Shown here one piece after another: positions 1 to 10,235 of a DNA stretch of 64,000 nucleotides. Positions within the stretch are counted from its first letter, which is position 1; the number at the start of each line of letters is the position of its first letter. A program made the translations under genes and the position numbers. The notes under the pieces were generated by a model, which was given only the letters and a program-made list of their open reading frames with translations, did no database searches and had not been told where the DNA came from. The stretch comes from Pagrus major (taxonomy: Eukaryota; Chordata; Actinopteri; Spariformes; Sparidae), in NCBI RefSeq assembly GCF_040436345.1, contig NC_133218.1, forward strand, positions 8,167,539-8,231,538. The letters run 5' to 3'.

Positions 1-162
1 TATTTAGTAAAGTTTAATTCACTATAACTTTACCATTTAATCATGCTCATTATAAAGTGTAACCATGCATTCATTTTAAGTGGTCTCAGTGAGGGAATCA
101 AACCCCAAACTCTCCAGAGATAGAGCCACCCTCAACATGACCTGTGGATAGTTCGAAGGAAT

Positions 163-553
163 AGTTTGACATTTTGGGAAATACTCTTACCTGCTTTTCT
201 TGCCAAGAGTTAAATGAGAAGGTTGATATCACTCTCACATCTGTACAATAAATATCAAACCATATTCAGAGGCCAGTTAGCCTAGCTTAGCACAAAGACT
301 GGTTATAGGGGAAAACAGCTAGCCTGGCTCTTAACAGATTCAACAAACAAGACATAATGTTTAAATCTGAGAACTTTGGAGGAGCTGGTAGGCCCATCAT
401 GTTACTTTGAGACAGAGCCAGGGTAGCTGGTTTCCACTAATTCCAGTCCTTATGCTAAGCTAAGCTAACCAGCTGCTGGCTATAGCTTCATTTTTAACAT
501 ATTGGCTTTTGTCAAGAAAACCAATAAGCAAACTTCCCAAAATATGACATTAC
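163..553. mobile_element. MITE-like repeat with inverted ends
   Basis: The left end (about 163-215) and the reverse complement of the right end (about 505-553) share the pattern GACATTTTGGGAA, then a CTTA stretch, then TTTTCTTG, so the repeat has imperfect inverted ends of roughly 45 bp. The interior carries AGCTTAGC-type motifs on opposite strands. Related, more decayed pieces lie at 25262-25375 and near 38826-38960. I see no coding capacity and regard it as a short nonautonomous DNA transposon. The superfamily is not resolved. Confidence 0.6.
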
Positions 554-1317
554 TCTCTACTCTGTTAAAGGGTAAGTGTTCAAAGTGTGTTGAATGGTTT
601 TGGGGAGTACTACTGCATATGTGAAAACAGGAATATAAAACATTTTGTGGCTCCAGAGGAAGCTACATGTAATCTGATAAATGACCTCCAGTGATGTCAC
701 TGAGTGGCTAAGATGCATTGTGGGTAATGTAGACAGCACGTTTGAAAAGCAGACCACTGATCTGCATTGCACTCCTATAACAATGTTGTGTCATTATGGA
801 CAGTTTATAAACAAATGATCAAAATCAACACAGTCCAACCAGAGATATCACCTTTTTCATTCCCCACATTCCAACCTAAGTTTGTAACTTCATCAGTCCA
901 GTAACGGATCAGTGGGGAAAAAAGCAAATATTACTGCAAGTGTTCAGATGGTGTTCGTATCTGTTCACAACATTTTTAACTGTTCATGTATTAGTTTGCA
1001 TCCCAACTGTTTAATTATACACACAAATAAATGACATGGAACAACTACAAGAGCAGCTTTCAAAGAGACAATGATATATATTATTCTGTTTGAATTAAGG
1101 TTAGTTTGACAGAGATGATGTGACGTCTTGTTGGTTGAAGACCATGTAATGTGTTTATCTTGACAGAAGCTGTGTTCATCCATCTAATGAGCAGAGATAA
1201 CAAACCATGTTTAAAAAGTAGGTTTGTCTGTGGAGTCCTCCCCTCAGAGGTTTATTTAGGCCTAGCAGTGAGGACCCCAACCCATAATCCTCCTGCAGAC
1301 ACACCTGTAGAGGAGAG
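554..1317. other. Upstream flank of the hatching-enzyme gene
   Basis: There is no supported gene here. The sequence is AT-rich and unique-looking. It holds the distal promoter of the astacin gene, but I recognise no specific binding sites with confidence. Confidence 0.5.
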
Positions 1318-1323
1318 TATAAA
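1318..1323 (+). promoter_or_regulatory. TATA box of hatching-enzyme gene
   Basis: A TATAAA hexamer lies 101 bp upstream of the ATG at 1419. Transcription would start near 1345-1350, giving a 5' leader of about 70 nt. Strong TATA promoters suit genes expressed in a short burst, as hatching enzymes are. Confidence 0.75.
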
Positions 1324-1418
1324 GAGCTGGACTGAACTGAGTCACACATCAAGCTTCACAGAGTCTCTCCACAGCAGCTCTCCACAGAAGCTCCACAGCC
1401 TCCAGACCGACCCTGAAG

Positions 1419-2210
1419 ATGACTCCCTCTGCCAGCCTGCTGCTGCTGCTCCTGCTCGGCCTCTGTCAGGCACATCCTCTCCAGGAGGAAGGAGGCCAAG
1501 AAGAAGAAGAAGTCCCAGACACCATGGACATCACCACCAGGATTCTGACCTCCAACAACGCCACCGATGAGTTCCTGCTGGAAGGAGACCTGCTGGCTCC
1601 CACAACCAGAAACGCCATGACGTGCTGGTCCCAGAGCTGCCAGTGGAGGAAAGCTTCCAACGGCATGGTGATGATCCCCTTCACCATGAGCGGTGAGTTC
1701 AGCGGCTGGGAGAGGCAGAAGATCGACAACGCCATGAAGGCCTTCCACAGCAGTACCTGCATCCGCTTCGTCCCCCGTCAGAACGAGTACGACTACATCA
1801 GCGTGGAGAACAAAGGCGGATGTTTCTCCGCTCTGGGCAGAACGGGAGGCAGACAGGTGCTCTCTCTCAACAGGCAGGGCTGCCTCTACCACGGCATCAT
1901 CCAGCACGAGATCAACCACGCTCTGGGCTTCCAGCACGAACAGACCAGGAGCGACCGCGACTACTACGTCAGGATCAACTGGGAGAACATCGACCCCAAC
2001 ATGGCCTACAACTTCTACAAGCAGAACACCAACAACCTGAACACCCCCTACGACTACTCCTCCATCATGCACTATGGAAGAACAGCCTTCTCCATCCAGC
2101 ACGGCAGGGACTCCATCACCCCCATCCCCAACGCCAACGCGCAGATCGGCCAGAGGCAGGGCATGTCCTACTGGGACATCATGAGGATCAATCTGCTCTA
2201 CGGCTGCTGA
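1419..2210 (+). CDS. hce: Hatching enzyme, astacin-family (high choriolytic enzyme-like) metalloprotease
   Basis: A single uninterrupted 263-codon frame encodes a zinc endopeptidase of the astacin family. In fish, high choriolytic enzymes are secreted by hatching-gland cells and swell the egg envelope. Residues 1-18 form a signal peptide (Leu run, cut after CQA). An acidic propeptide follows to about residue 64, and the mature enzyme starts near N65. The zinc site is HEINHALGFQHE (H163, H167, H173, catalytic E164), and the Met-turn is SIMHYG with Y219. Six cysteines (C69, C74, C114, C135, C155, C263) match the six-cysteine hatching group, including its extra N-terminal pair. The absence of introns is typical of HCE genes in many euteleosts. 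All key residues are intact, and a TATA box and AATAAA flank the gene. A paralogous six-cysteine astacin with another tissue role is possible. Confidence 0.95.
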   Translation: MTPSASLLLLLLLGLCQAHPLQEEGGQEEEEVPDTMDITTRILTSNNATDEFLLEGDLLAPTTRNAMTCWSQSCQWRKASNGMVMIPFTMSGEFSGWERQKIDNAMKAFHSSTCIRFVPRQNEYDYISVENKGGCFSALGRTGGRQVLSLNRQGCLYHGIIQHEINHALGFQHEQTRSDRDYYVRINWENIDPNMAYNFYKQNTNNLNTPYDYSSIMHYGRTAFSIQHGRDSITPIPNANAQIGQRQGMSYWDIMRINLLYGC

Positions 2211-2295
2211 TAATAATGCTGATACTGGCCAAACAGCTTCCTGGTACATGTGTGCAGTGATTGTTCAAACTCATTACATACTGTACAGGTACAAT

Positions 2296-2301
2296 AATAA
2301 A
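2296..2301 (+). other. Poly(A) signal of hatching-enzyme gene
   Basis: AATAAA lies 86 bp after the TGA stop, the expected distance for a short 3' UTR. Confidence 0.7.
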
Positions 2302-2934
2302 AGCAACACACCTGTACGATCACAGTGACCTCAGCCGCTGGAGGAATGGACACTTCTCAAAGAGCCACCACTCTGTCATCTGCAACAGATACAACATGAT
2401 GCTACCACTTTCTAATATGTCACCTTTACAAAGTGTTGATGAGTTGTAACCTGTGGCTTTATAAATGATTAATCAATATATTTGACCACTTGACCCCTGA
2501 CCTTGTGGCTGCGAGGCATTTGGAAGACAACCTGTTTATTAAAGTGTCCATCCGCTCAAATATTGTTTTGCTTATTGTGACTTATTTTTGACCAATCATG
2601 GTCAAGCATGCAACTTGCACAAAAAAATCATAAAAGACACAAAAAATTATTCAAAGCAGAATATCTTACATGTGTTCAAACATGTCTGGAGTAGATGTTA
2701 AACATTAATATCTTCATATTTGATGCATTTTTGTTTGTTTTTTGTTTTATTGGTTTACACACAAATAATACAAATTAATATTCACATGAGCAACACAACA
2801 AGTGATGGAGAGGTGCAACAAACCCTCAGAGGTGCTTGAGCTGGGCACTCTCCACTGCAAAGACCACATTAGTACATTAAAAGAAATTATTAAAAGGATG
2901 GGAAAGACATCAACTTTCAATTTGCGGCGCCCCT
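2302..2934. other. Intergenic, nothing recognised
   Basis: AT-rich sequence with no splice-flanked open frame or recognised repeat. Confidence 0.5.
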
Positions 2935-2948
2935 CCAGCAGGTGGCGC
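2935..2948 (+). promoter_or_regulatory. CTCF-type binding motif
   Basis: The 14 bases CCAGCAGGTGGCGC match every position of the vertebrate CTCF core consensus CCASYAGRKGGCRS. The site sits in a short GC-rich patch about 730 bp downstream of the hatching-enzyme gene and 190 bp before the 7SL fragment. It is predicted from sequence only. Confidence 0.55.
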
Positions 2949-3077
2949 TCTAGGTGACCGCCTGTATGTCCTGTAGTTGTCTTCTGCAAAATAGTTGCCA
3001 TGAAAAATATTTTGTGAGTCCACATTGCAGCTGCAGGTTTGTTTCGTCACTAAATGCCACCTGAGCGTGCTCCCTGA

Positions 3078-3085
3078 TGACGTCA
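3078..3085 (+). promoter_or_regulatory. CRE/ATF site upstream of 7SL fragment
   Basis: A perfect TGACGTCA lies at -50 to -43 relative to the first base of the 7SL-like sequence at 3128. Vertebrate 7SL genes are known to need a CRE/ATF site at about this distance for pol III transcription. Confidence 0.55.
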
Positions 3086-3127
3086 TGTCAGTCAAAGCCC
3101 AAACCCTCTATGACGCAGAGCTCTGTT

Positions 3128-3180
3128 GCTGGGTGCGGTGGCGCGCGCCTGTAATCCAAGCTCCCGGGAGGCTGAGGCTG
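3128..3180 (+). pseudogene. Truncated 7SL (SRP) RNA gene copy, 5' Alu-domain end
   Basis: These 53 bases follow the 5' end of vertebrate 7SL RNA nearly base for base, including the GGTGCGGTGG-like start, the GGCGCGCGCCTGTAATCC part and GGGAGGCTGAGGCTG. After 3180 the match stops, and the S domain and the 3' half are absent. Since the upstream CRE is kept, this is better explained as a gene copy that lost its 3' part than as a retroposed RNA, which would lack the promoter. A functional SRP RNA cannot be made from it, although a short pol III transcript is conceivable. Confidence 0.7.
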
Positions 3181-3199
3181 CTGAGTTCACTCCATGAAC

Positions 3200-4710
3200 T
3201 TGGAGAAACTGATGGAGAGGAGAAAACACATACCTTTACTGTCTTTGTCTAATGTCTACCTTTCTGTGAGGTTGTTGTTGTTGTTGTTGGTGGTGTGTGT
3301 GTGTAATATCCGCTCTTTATTTATTCTGAACTGCTTCATTTTTCTGAAACCTTCACTTGTCAGCAAAATGTTATACATAACATGCAATAATGATGAATAT
3401 GTGTCAGAAATGCACTGCAGGTCATTTGAAAATAACTCATAAGTCATATAATATGCAGTATTAAGAACTAAATCAGACCTGCTCTCGTGGCAAAGCAGTT
3501 TGTAGGTGATGAATCGTGTGTTGTGCTGCAAAGCAGAGCTGGTTTACTTTAAAACCCTTTAAAACTGAATAGTTACTCCAACATTTACTTTAATCTAAAG
3601 ACAGTCTGGTCAGAAAAAGAAAAATAACCTTAGTCTGCTTACATTTGATTTTGCTAATTATTATTAGGCTATAGAAGCAGTATCACCGTGGATTAAGTCA
3701 CTTTTTTCATTGAAACATCCCAACAATGACTAAAACATCACACTGATTGAATAACTTCAACAAATACACAACAGAGTGCCATTAATTCATTACACTGTTG
3801 CAATAATATTGACTTATTCCATTTACATAAGAACGTAAAACGTGTAAACGATGTGCTGTTGGACTTATATAACAGTCTATATATATATAACAGTCTTACA
3901 CTACTTGTTTTCTCTTCATTTGATTTATGACTGCATTTTAAGGCAGTTGATAATTACTTATAGCTATTTTTGACCCAGACATATAATAAAATGAATGATT
4001 GAACCAAACGTCATGAATGTGTTTGGTGACAAAGTAGTTTGTGTTCCTCTCATCCCATCACAGAAAAATGAGAGTTGTAGAAATCATTGGACCTCCAGAC
4101 TGCAATCATATACATGTTCTTTACAAATGTATGTAATCATTTGATCAATGATTGAACTACCTGATAAGACAGGTATTATTTTTTAAGACTATTTTGAAAC
4201 TTTTCACTTTAATGCTTTGATTGAAATTCAGGACAGTAGGAGGCAACAAGACGTCCTGTACAGCCCCAAAAGCAGCCTTTTGTGGAGTTGTAGCTACCAC
4301 GCCCTATTCGTATTTGCTAGAAGTAGCACCCTGACGTATTGTTTGTAAGTGTTTCTGTTTTGTTTGTTTACCTTGTATAAGGAACATTTCCCACTGATGA
4401 ACCACTCTAGTTATTGGCTTAAAAGCCTGCTGTCGTTCCTGATGCTTAAGGTGTACTGAGCTTTGGCTCTTGTCTCTGTCTCATGTATCACATTATTAAT
4501 TACAACAATTATGTTAAACACAGCTTTACGTATTCTGTAGTTACCAATTAGTAAAACTGAAAAAATAAGATGATTTTGAAAAAACTAAAAAATAAGTCAG
4601 TGTGATGTAACAAAGGTTTTGGTGTGTTTACCATGTAATTGTAGAAAATTAATCATATTTAGCTGATTAAATATAGTTAAAAAAGTTTAACTCAAATGAG
4701 GGTAACACTC
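3200..4710. other. Intergenic, nothing recognised
   Basis: There is no gene. A short GTT/GT-rich simple repeat lies at about 3271-3304, and the rest is AT-rich. Confidence 0.5.
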
Positions 4711-5543
4711 TTATCTATCTATACACATATCTATACATCAATCTACACATATATCTACACAATTATCTTAAAATCCATCTAAACATACATCTGTACATCT
4801 ATCTTAACATTCATCTATACATACATCTATCTTAACATTCATCTATACATACATCTATCTTAACATTCATCTATACATACATCTATCTTAACATTCATCT
4901 ATACATACATCTATCTTAACATCTATATTAACATTCATCTATACATACATCTGTACATCTATCTTAACATTCATCTATACATACATCTGTACATCTATCT
5001 TAACATCTATCTTAACATTCATCTATACATACATCTGTACATCTATTTTAACATCTATCTTAACATTCATCTATACATACATCTGTACATCTATCTTAAC
5101 ATCTATCTTAACATTCATCTATACATACATCTGTACATCTATCTTAACATCTATCTTAACATTCATCTATACATACATCTGTACATCTATCTTAACATCT
5201 ATCTTAACATTCATCTATACATCCATCTGTACATCTATCTTAACATCTATCTTAACATTCATCTATACATCCATCTGTACATCTATCTTAACATCTATCT
5301 TAACATTCATCTATACATACATCTGTACATCTATCTTAACATTCATCTATACATCCATCCATCTTTACATCTATCTTAACATCTATCTATACATACATCT
5401 ATACATACATCTATCTTAACATTCATCTATACATACATACATCTAAACATCCATCCATCTTTACATCTATCTTAACAAATATCTATACATACATCTATAC
5501 ATACATCTGTACATCTATCTTAACATCTATCTTTACATCTGCA
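4711..5543 (+). repeat. 12-bp minisatellite with 48-bp higher-order period
   Basis: The tract is made of related 12-bp words such as ATCTATCTTAAC, ATTCATCTATAC and ATACATCTGTAC. Between about 5041 and 5340 they are organised in a strict 48-bp period: ATTCATCTATAC recurs at 5065, 5113, 5161, 5209, 5257 and 5305. The edges are less regular. The strand is C-rich and G-poor throughout. Confidence 0.9.
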
Positions 5544-5800
5544 TGACATCACAGAAGTCCACAGTGAGGAGAGGAGGGCAGCTGATGCTCTGCACTGGAT
5601 GGACTTGGTGGAGGATCAAGCTGCTCCATCACTGGGTGATGCTCCACATCCTCTGATTGGCTGGACTCTGTGTGAGTCCTGCAGAGGAGGACAGAGGTGT
5701 GACTGCTGTTTCTAGAACATGCAGCAAGGAGGCGGGGCTTACATTGTACACCTGTGGCAGGTGATACATGTCACTCACATGCACAGTCACCGGAGTCAGT
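5544..5800 (+). other. Unassigned GC-richer stretch with short open frame
   Basis: One forward frame is open from the end of the minisatellite to a TAG at about 5715. It contains a cysteine-rich end (CESCRGG...CDCC). I recognise no family and see no convincing acceptor site, so I do not call a gene. Confidence 0.25.
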
Positions 5801-6502
5801 GGCTGTGTCTCAATTCAGGGGCTGCAGCCCAGGAAGGGCGCATTTCAAGGCCAATTACGTCACAACGCTGCGCGAAGGCTGTCCAAATTCGAAGGCTGCG
5901 CCACATGCAGCCCACAAATGCAGCCTTCCCCACCCTCGTTTAGGAGGACGCACCGCTACTGTCCTTCGCGGCCTCACATATCCCAAGATCCTTTGCGCAC
6001 CGCTGCTCAGTCCCGAAACAGAAGAGGAAGCAAGAGAAAATGGCGACATCAAGTGGCGCAGACATGACATTTAAATTTAAGTAATGGGTTTATACTCGGT
6101 TTTTACTCATTTGAACATCCAACGCCAGATATGTTAAACTTCAAGAGACTATAAAACCTCCAAAGTTTAACTTTCAGTTAAAATACGTGAAGCTGGTAAT
6201 GCTATGGTAAACATAGTTGTTATTCACCAATGGGTTCATGTTTATTTTGTAATGTTGATAATTCAATTCAGATTTGACACATTGTACACACACAAATAAA
6301 TGTACATGTTTGATAGATTTGAACCAAAACAGACTTTAATGCATGAACACCTGGTGACGCAACCAGGAAATACTCCGAAGGCTAGACCGTCCCATTTAAC
6401 AGCGGTGGATGTGGCCTTCAAGGTCTGTCCGAAGGCCGCGGCCTTCGTGGACCGCTAAGGCCGCGGCCTTGAAGGCTGCAGCCCCTGAATTGAGACACAG
6501 CC
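5801..6502. mobile_element. Nonautonomous DNA transposon with 29-bp perfect TIRs
   Basis: Positions 5801-5829 and 6474-6502 are perfect inverted copies of 29 bp, starting GGCTGTGTCTCAATTC. AGT lies directly outside both ends, which fits a 3-bp target duplication. The subterminal regions are GC-rich and contain further AAGGC/GCCTT inverted motifs, and the core is AT-rich. At 702 bp with no transposase frame it is nonautonomous. The 3-bp duplication points to a PIF/Harbinger-like family, but the superfamily is not certain. Confidence 0.85.
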
Positions 6503-6736
6503 AGTGTGTGCGGCAGCTGCACCACGGTTGTCCGCTGGTGTGTGCTGCGACAGGACCAGGACTGTCTGCGGGGGACGTGGTTCCTCCACAACTCTCTGTA
6601 AGGTCGAGGCCTCCATCACAGTCAAACCTTCATGTAAAAGCATAATTACAAAGTTTGCTAAAAAGAAGGTTTTTGAACCTGTAACACTGAGTCTGGACCC
6701 CCCTGTGCCCCCCCCCGAACGTAGACTAATACAGTA

Positions 6737-6784
6737 ATTATTAGTTCCGCCTTTTACGTCGACGCAAAATGCGGAACTAATAAT
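6737..6784. repeat. Perfect 14-bp hairpin near hAT 5' end
   Basis: ATTATTAGTTCCGC at 6737-6750 is exactly inverted at 6771-6784 around a 20-base centre containing ACGTCGACG. It sits about 50 bp inside the proposed left end of the hAT element, where transposases often bind subterminal repeats. Confidence 0.7.
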
Positions 6785-6789
6785 ACGCG

Positions 6790-6995
6790 TGGCTCAACAT
6801 TCTAGTCGGATGCTTTAGTGCGCTGCACCCAGGCTGCACCCAGACCACTCAGCTGAAAAACGGCGGCGAATTTGGACCATGGATCTATTAATACATCCAT
6901 GATTTGGACACAGCCTAGCCTGTGGCTGAAAAACGGCGGCAAGGAACAAGGAAGGAAGCAACGATTACCACGAACACATATCGAACTGTTACAAG
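6790..6995 (+). other. Probable untranslated first exon of the hAT transposase gene
   Basis: The region ends in a strong splice donor, ACAAG/GTAAGA, at 6995/6996. It contains two direct copies of GCTGAAAAACGGCGGC (starting near 6851 and 6926). The matching acceptor is TTTTCTCTATAG at 7231. The start of the exon is not defined. Confidence 0.5.
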
Positions 6996-7231
6996 GTAAG
7001 ACTTCTGGGCAAAAAATGTTGTTGGCTAACTTTATGAATTATAATAGTAGCCTGCCAGACCAGGCGTTAATGCCAACTTGAGTTGATTGCACGCTTCTAG
7101 CTAACGTTAGTTAACCTTACCACAACACAAAACCAAGCAAGCACGCAACAGTAGCCTATTATAATAAATGCTATTTATATACTGGGTTGCTGAAGTATTG
7201 TGTATTCCTCTCCATTGCATTTTCTCTATAG

Positions 7232-7452
7232 TTAAAATGAAGAGAAAAAAGGACATTACGTCCTATTGACAGATAACAATGAGACAGACAATGAGACAGA
7301 GCCAGGAGATACTGTTGAGAGAGCTGAAGAGAAGGAAGTTGAGGAGGCCACAGAGAGAGAGCAGGAAAGAGAGACATATGAAGATCCTGAGAGTGAAGCA
7401 GAGTGTGAGACACAGACAGATATATGTGCATCCACCAGCACTGGACCATCAG
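7232..7452 (+). CDS. hAT transposase, N-terminal acidic exon (frameshifted near start)
   Basis: The acceptor ends at 7231 and the donor is TCAG/GTTTGT at 7452. An ATG at 7237 opens MKRKKDITSY, the usual start of this transposase type, but hits TGA at 7267. The frame one base over is open through an acidic stretch rich in E, D and T to the donor, and ends in phase 1. That is exactly what the acceptor of the next exon needs, with Asp spanning the junction. Loss of one T near 7266 would explain the break. The first part of the protein is therefore broken in this copy unless translation starts further down. Confidence 0.65.
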
Positions 7453-7488
7453 GTTTGTGATGTTGAAAAAAAACAAACATTTGCCTGC

Positions 7489-7490
<2 letters not shown>

Positions 7491-7532
<42 letters not shown>
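7491..7532 (+). repeat. (TG)21 microsatellite in hAT intron
   Basis: An uninterrupted TG dinucleotide run lies in the intron at 7453-7833 of the transposase gene. A shorter one lies at about 7750-7765. Confidence 0.95.
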
Positions 7533-7534
<2 letters not shown>

Positions 7535-7833
7535 ACTTTTTATTTTAATGTTTATTTATCAGGGATGATACATACAACAATGCCTACAAAATGGGAAAAT
7601 GTGATGCATATAAGATATCTAGCTTCAGCTAATTTTAAGTCTCAGTCCCTGGTCAGGCTTTAGAATACAATGAAAGAATGTAATGAATACAATAAAAATA
7701 CAATTAATTAATACAGTTAATAAATACAGTAAGGATATTTAGACAAAAGTGTGTGTGTGTGTGTGCAGTCTATGCTGTGTCCATGCAGAATATGTTTATT
7801 TAGCCTACATATTTGGTTTGTCTTTGTCCACAG

Positions 7834-9971
7834 ACATCAGCAAATGTAAAGAAGACCCACCAATGCAGCCAGACCTAAAGTTGTTTCCAAGGACCTTGAT
7901 GGGGGACAGGAGGAGGAGCTTCAAGGCAGCCTGGTACCACGTCCACCCCTGGCTTCAATATTCAAAACACTCCGCGTATTGTTACGCTTGCAGACATTTT
8001 AGCCCTCCCAATAGCCCAGACACAGTCTTTGACTCGCCAGTTGGTTTCAAAAACTGGAAGAAAGCATCTTACAAACAGGGGGGGTTTGCACTGCATGCAA
8101 GGTCTGAGCGGCACAAACAAGCCATGGTTACATGGAGGGACTATCAGAAAGCTGCAGCAGCTAATGCAACACTTGTCAATGTCTTAAACAAGGAGCACAA
8201 CAGACAGGTCAAAGAAAATAGGGAATACATAAAAACAATAGGGGAAGTGCTCTTACTTACTGCCACTCAGAACGTGGCTCAAAGAGGTCACAACGAGTCT
8301 GCAGACTCAGATAATAAAGGGAACTTCAAGGCAATTCTAGACACAATCGCTAACCACGACAAAGCTGTTAAAAAAAGGTTGACTTCCATTCATAATGCAA
8401 AGTACACAAGCAAAATCATTCAGAATGAGATTCTGGATTGTTTAGCAGGCATGGTTCGAACTGAAATTACAGAAGAAGTGAAAAACAGTGAAGTCTTCAG
8501 CATCATGGCAGACGAAACAAAAGATGTAAAGAAAAAGGAACAGATCTCTCTCATTCTAAGGTACTACTACAATGGAGCTATCCACGAAAGTTTTCTCCAT
8601 TTTGAATCCACAGAAAAGCTCCATGCAGCAGGGCTTAGTGAGAAAATAATCAACATACTGGAAAATCATGGTCTAGAGTACAAAAAGAACCTCGTGGGCC
8701 AAGCTTATGATGGGGCTTCCGTCATGAGCGGTAAGCATTCCGGGGTACAGGCGAGAATCAAAGAGGAAGCAAAATATGCCTTTTACATCCATTGCACCGC
8801 CCACTGTCTAAATCTAGTTTTAGTAGATACAGTCAAAGCTGTCCCGGAGGTAGAGGAGTTCTTCTACTTACTAGAAAAACTATATGTGTTCACATCTGGA
8901 TCAGCTGTCCATCCTAAATGGCTAGCTATACAAAGAGACATGTACGAAGGTGCACCAAGAGAGCTCCAGCGTTTATGCGACACTCGTTGGGCATGTCGAT
9001 TTATAGCTCTACGCAACATCATGGATAGACTGCCTGCCCTTAAGCGACTACTGCAAGAGATAGCCCAAGAACGTAATGGTGAAAGATCTGTTGAGGCACG
9101 AGGTCTGCTGGCACAGATGGATCTTGCATTCATAGTGCATCTTGTTACACTCTGTAAAGTGTTTGGAGAAACAAAACTTCTCTCTGATATGCTACAGTCT
9201 TCAACACTTGACATTTCAAAAGCTGTAGATTTAGTTGATGCTTTAGTTCAGACATTGAATGATTTCAGACAAGAGTCGTTTTTTGATGATGTGTGGGATG
9301 AAGCGTTGAATGTTTTCGAGCAGTGTGATCCAACACCACCAGCTGCAAAACGACAAAAAACCCTAAGCGAGCACTGTGTACTGACCACTGTTGGGCAGAG
9401 AGAGTCAGAGCGAGATAAAGACGGGTTTCGTACAAACTTTTTCTACCCTGTCATCGATCTACTGCTCAGTGAGCTTGAGAGACGATTTTCTAAGAGAAAC
9501 TGTGACTTAATGAATAGCATCCGGGCTCTAAATCCCCAAAAAGATGCATTTCTGAAAGAGACAGCTCTGTTTTCATTTGCTCGATTGTATGACTCAAATA
9601 TTGATGACCTGCAGCATGAACTACATCAATTCAGAAGGATCTTAGACAGGAAAATACGAAGTGGGATGCAGAGACCCTCCAGTACAGTAGAGCTAGTACA
9701 GTTCATTGAGCCATATAAAGAAGTGTTTTTTGAGCTCTACAGACTCTGTAAAATCGCAGTTGCGATCCCAGTCACTACAGCTTCTTGTGAACGGAGTTTT
9801 TCTACGTTAAAGCTGGTGAAAACGTACCTCAGATCCACCATGAACGATGAGAGACTCAGCAATCTGGGTGTACTGAGCATTGAGTCAAGGAGGGCAAAGG
9901 CATTGAATCTTGACTCATTTGTTGATCGGTTTGCCAGAAATCACCAAAACCGCAGAATACAGTTGCTGTAA
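7834..9971 (+). CDS. hAT transposase, main exon (TTF zinc finger, RNase H-like core, dimerisation domain)
   Basis: This frame is open without a break to the TAA at 9971. The acceptor TTTGTCCACAG at 7833 joins the previous exon in phase. In order it holds: a TTF-type zinc finger (WYHVHPWLQYS, CYAC, GFKNWKKA, HARSERH); a DUF4371-like region with MADETKDV; AYDGASVMSG; HCTAHCLNLVL; the DTRW motif; and the hAT C-terminal dimerisation region PVTTASCERSFSTLKLVKTYLRS followed by LSIE. These carry the expected acidic active-site motifs. The family cuts and pastes hAT elements in the nucleus. It resembles the ZMYM1-like transposase group. The exon is free of stops, so this copy is young. The first in-frame Met after the acceptor lies in PPMQPDLK, upstream of the finger. 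Confidence 0.93.
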
Positions 9972-10235
9972 TAGTAGGGCAGCCGATGTATTTACTGTAT
10001 TTTGTACTGAGAAAATGAACCAAAGCTGCACCTAACAGTTATTTACATTGTTAATTCATCTGCTTAATCACTTGTTTTATAACAATATAAATAAATCAAA
10101 TGAGAATTTGAATCTTTGTCTTTTTTGCCCCGGGTTGAATGTGCCCCTCTGACAAAACCTCTGGCCCCAGCCAGGCCCCCTCAGTAAAATTGGTCCAGAA
10201 CCGTCACTGGTAAGACACAGTCAAACACCTCAAGT

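Larger units (their letters stand above)
6685..10209 (+). mobile_element. hAT-superfamily DNA transposon, nearly complete
   Basis: The 3' end at 10209 reads inward, on the opposite strand, as CAGTGACGGTTCTGGACC, a typical hAT terminus, followed by a GGGGCC-rich stretch. A decayed counterpart, CACTGAGTCTGGACC, begins at about 6685. Between them lie an untranslated exon, a small coding exon and a large transposase exon in one orientation. An 8-bp target duplication is not clear: both flanks carry GTAA (6681-6684 and 10210-10213) but match no further. The left boundary is therefore less certain than the right. Confidence 0.75.

Noticed and set aside
1356..2249. 297-codon minus-strand frame opposite the hatching-enzyme gene
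   Set aside because: It mirrors the GC-rich coding sequence of the real gene and has a low-complexity Val/Gly/Asp make-up. There is no domain or own promoter.
1820..2260. 146-codon frame overlapping the hatching-enzyme gene
   Set aside because: Shifted-frame shadow of the astacin coding sequence.
7749..7833. First 28 codons of the long hAT frame (MCVCVCSLCC...)
   Set aside because: They are intron sequence containing a TG microsatellite. The acceptor at 7833 joins in phase to the upstream acidic exon.
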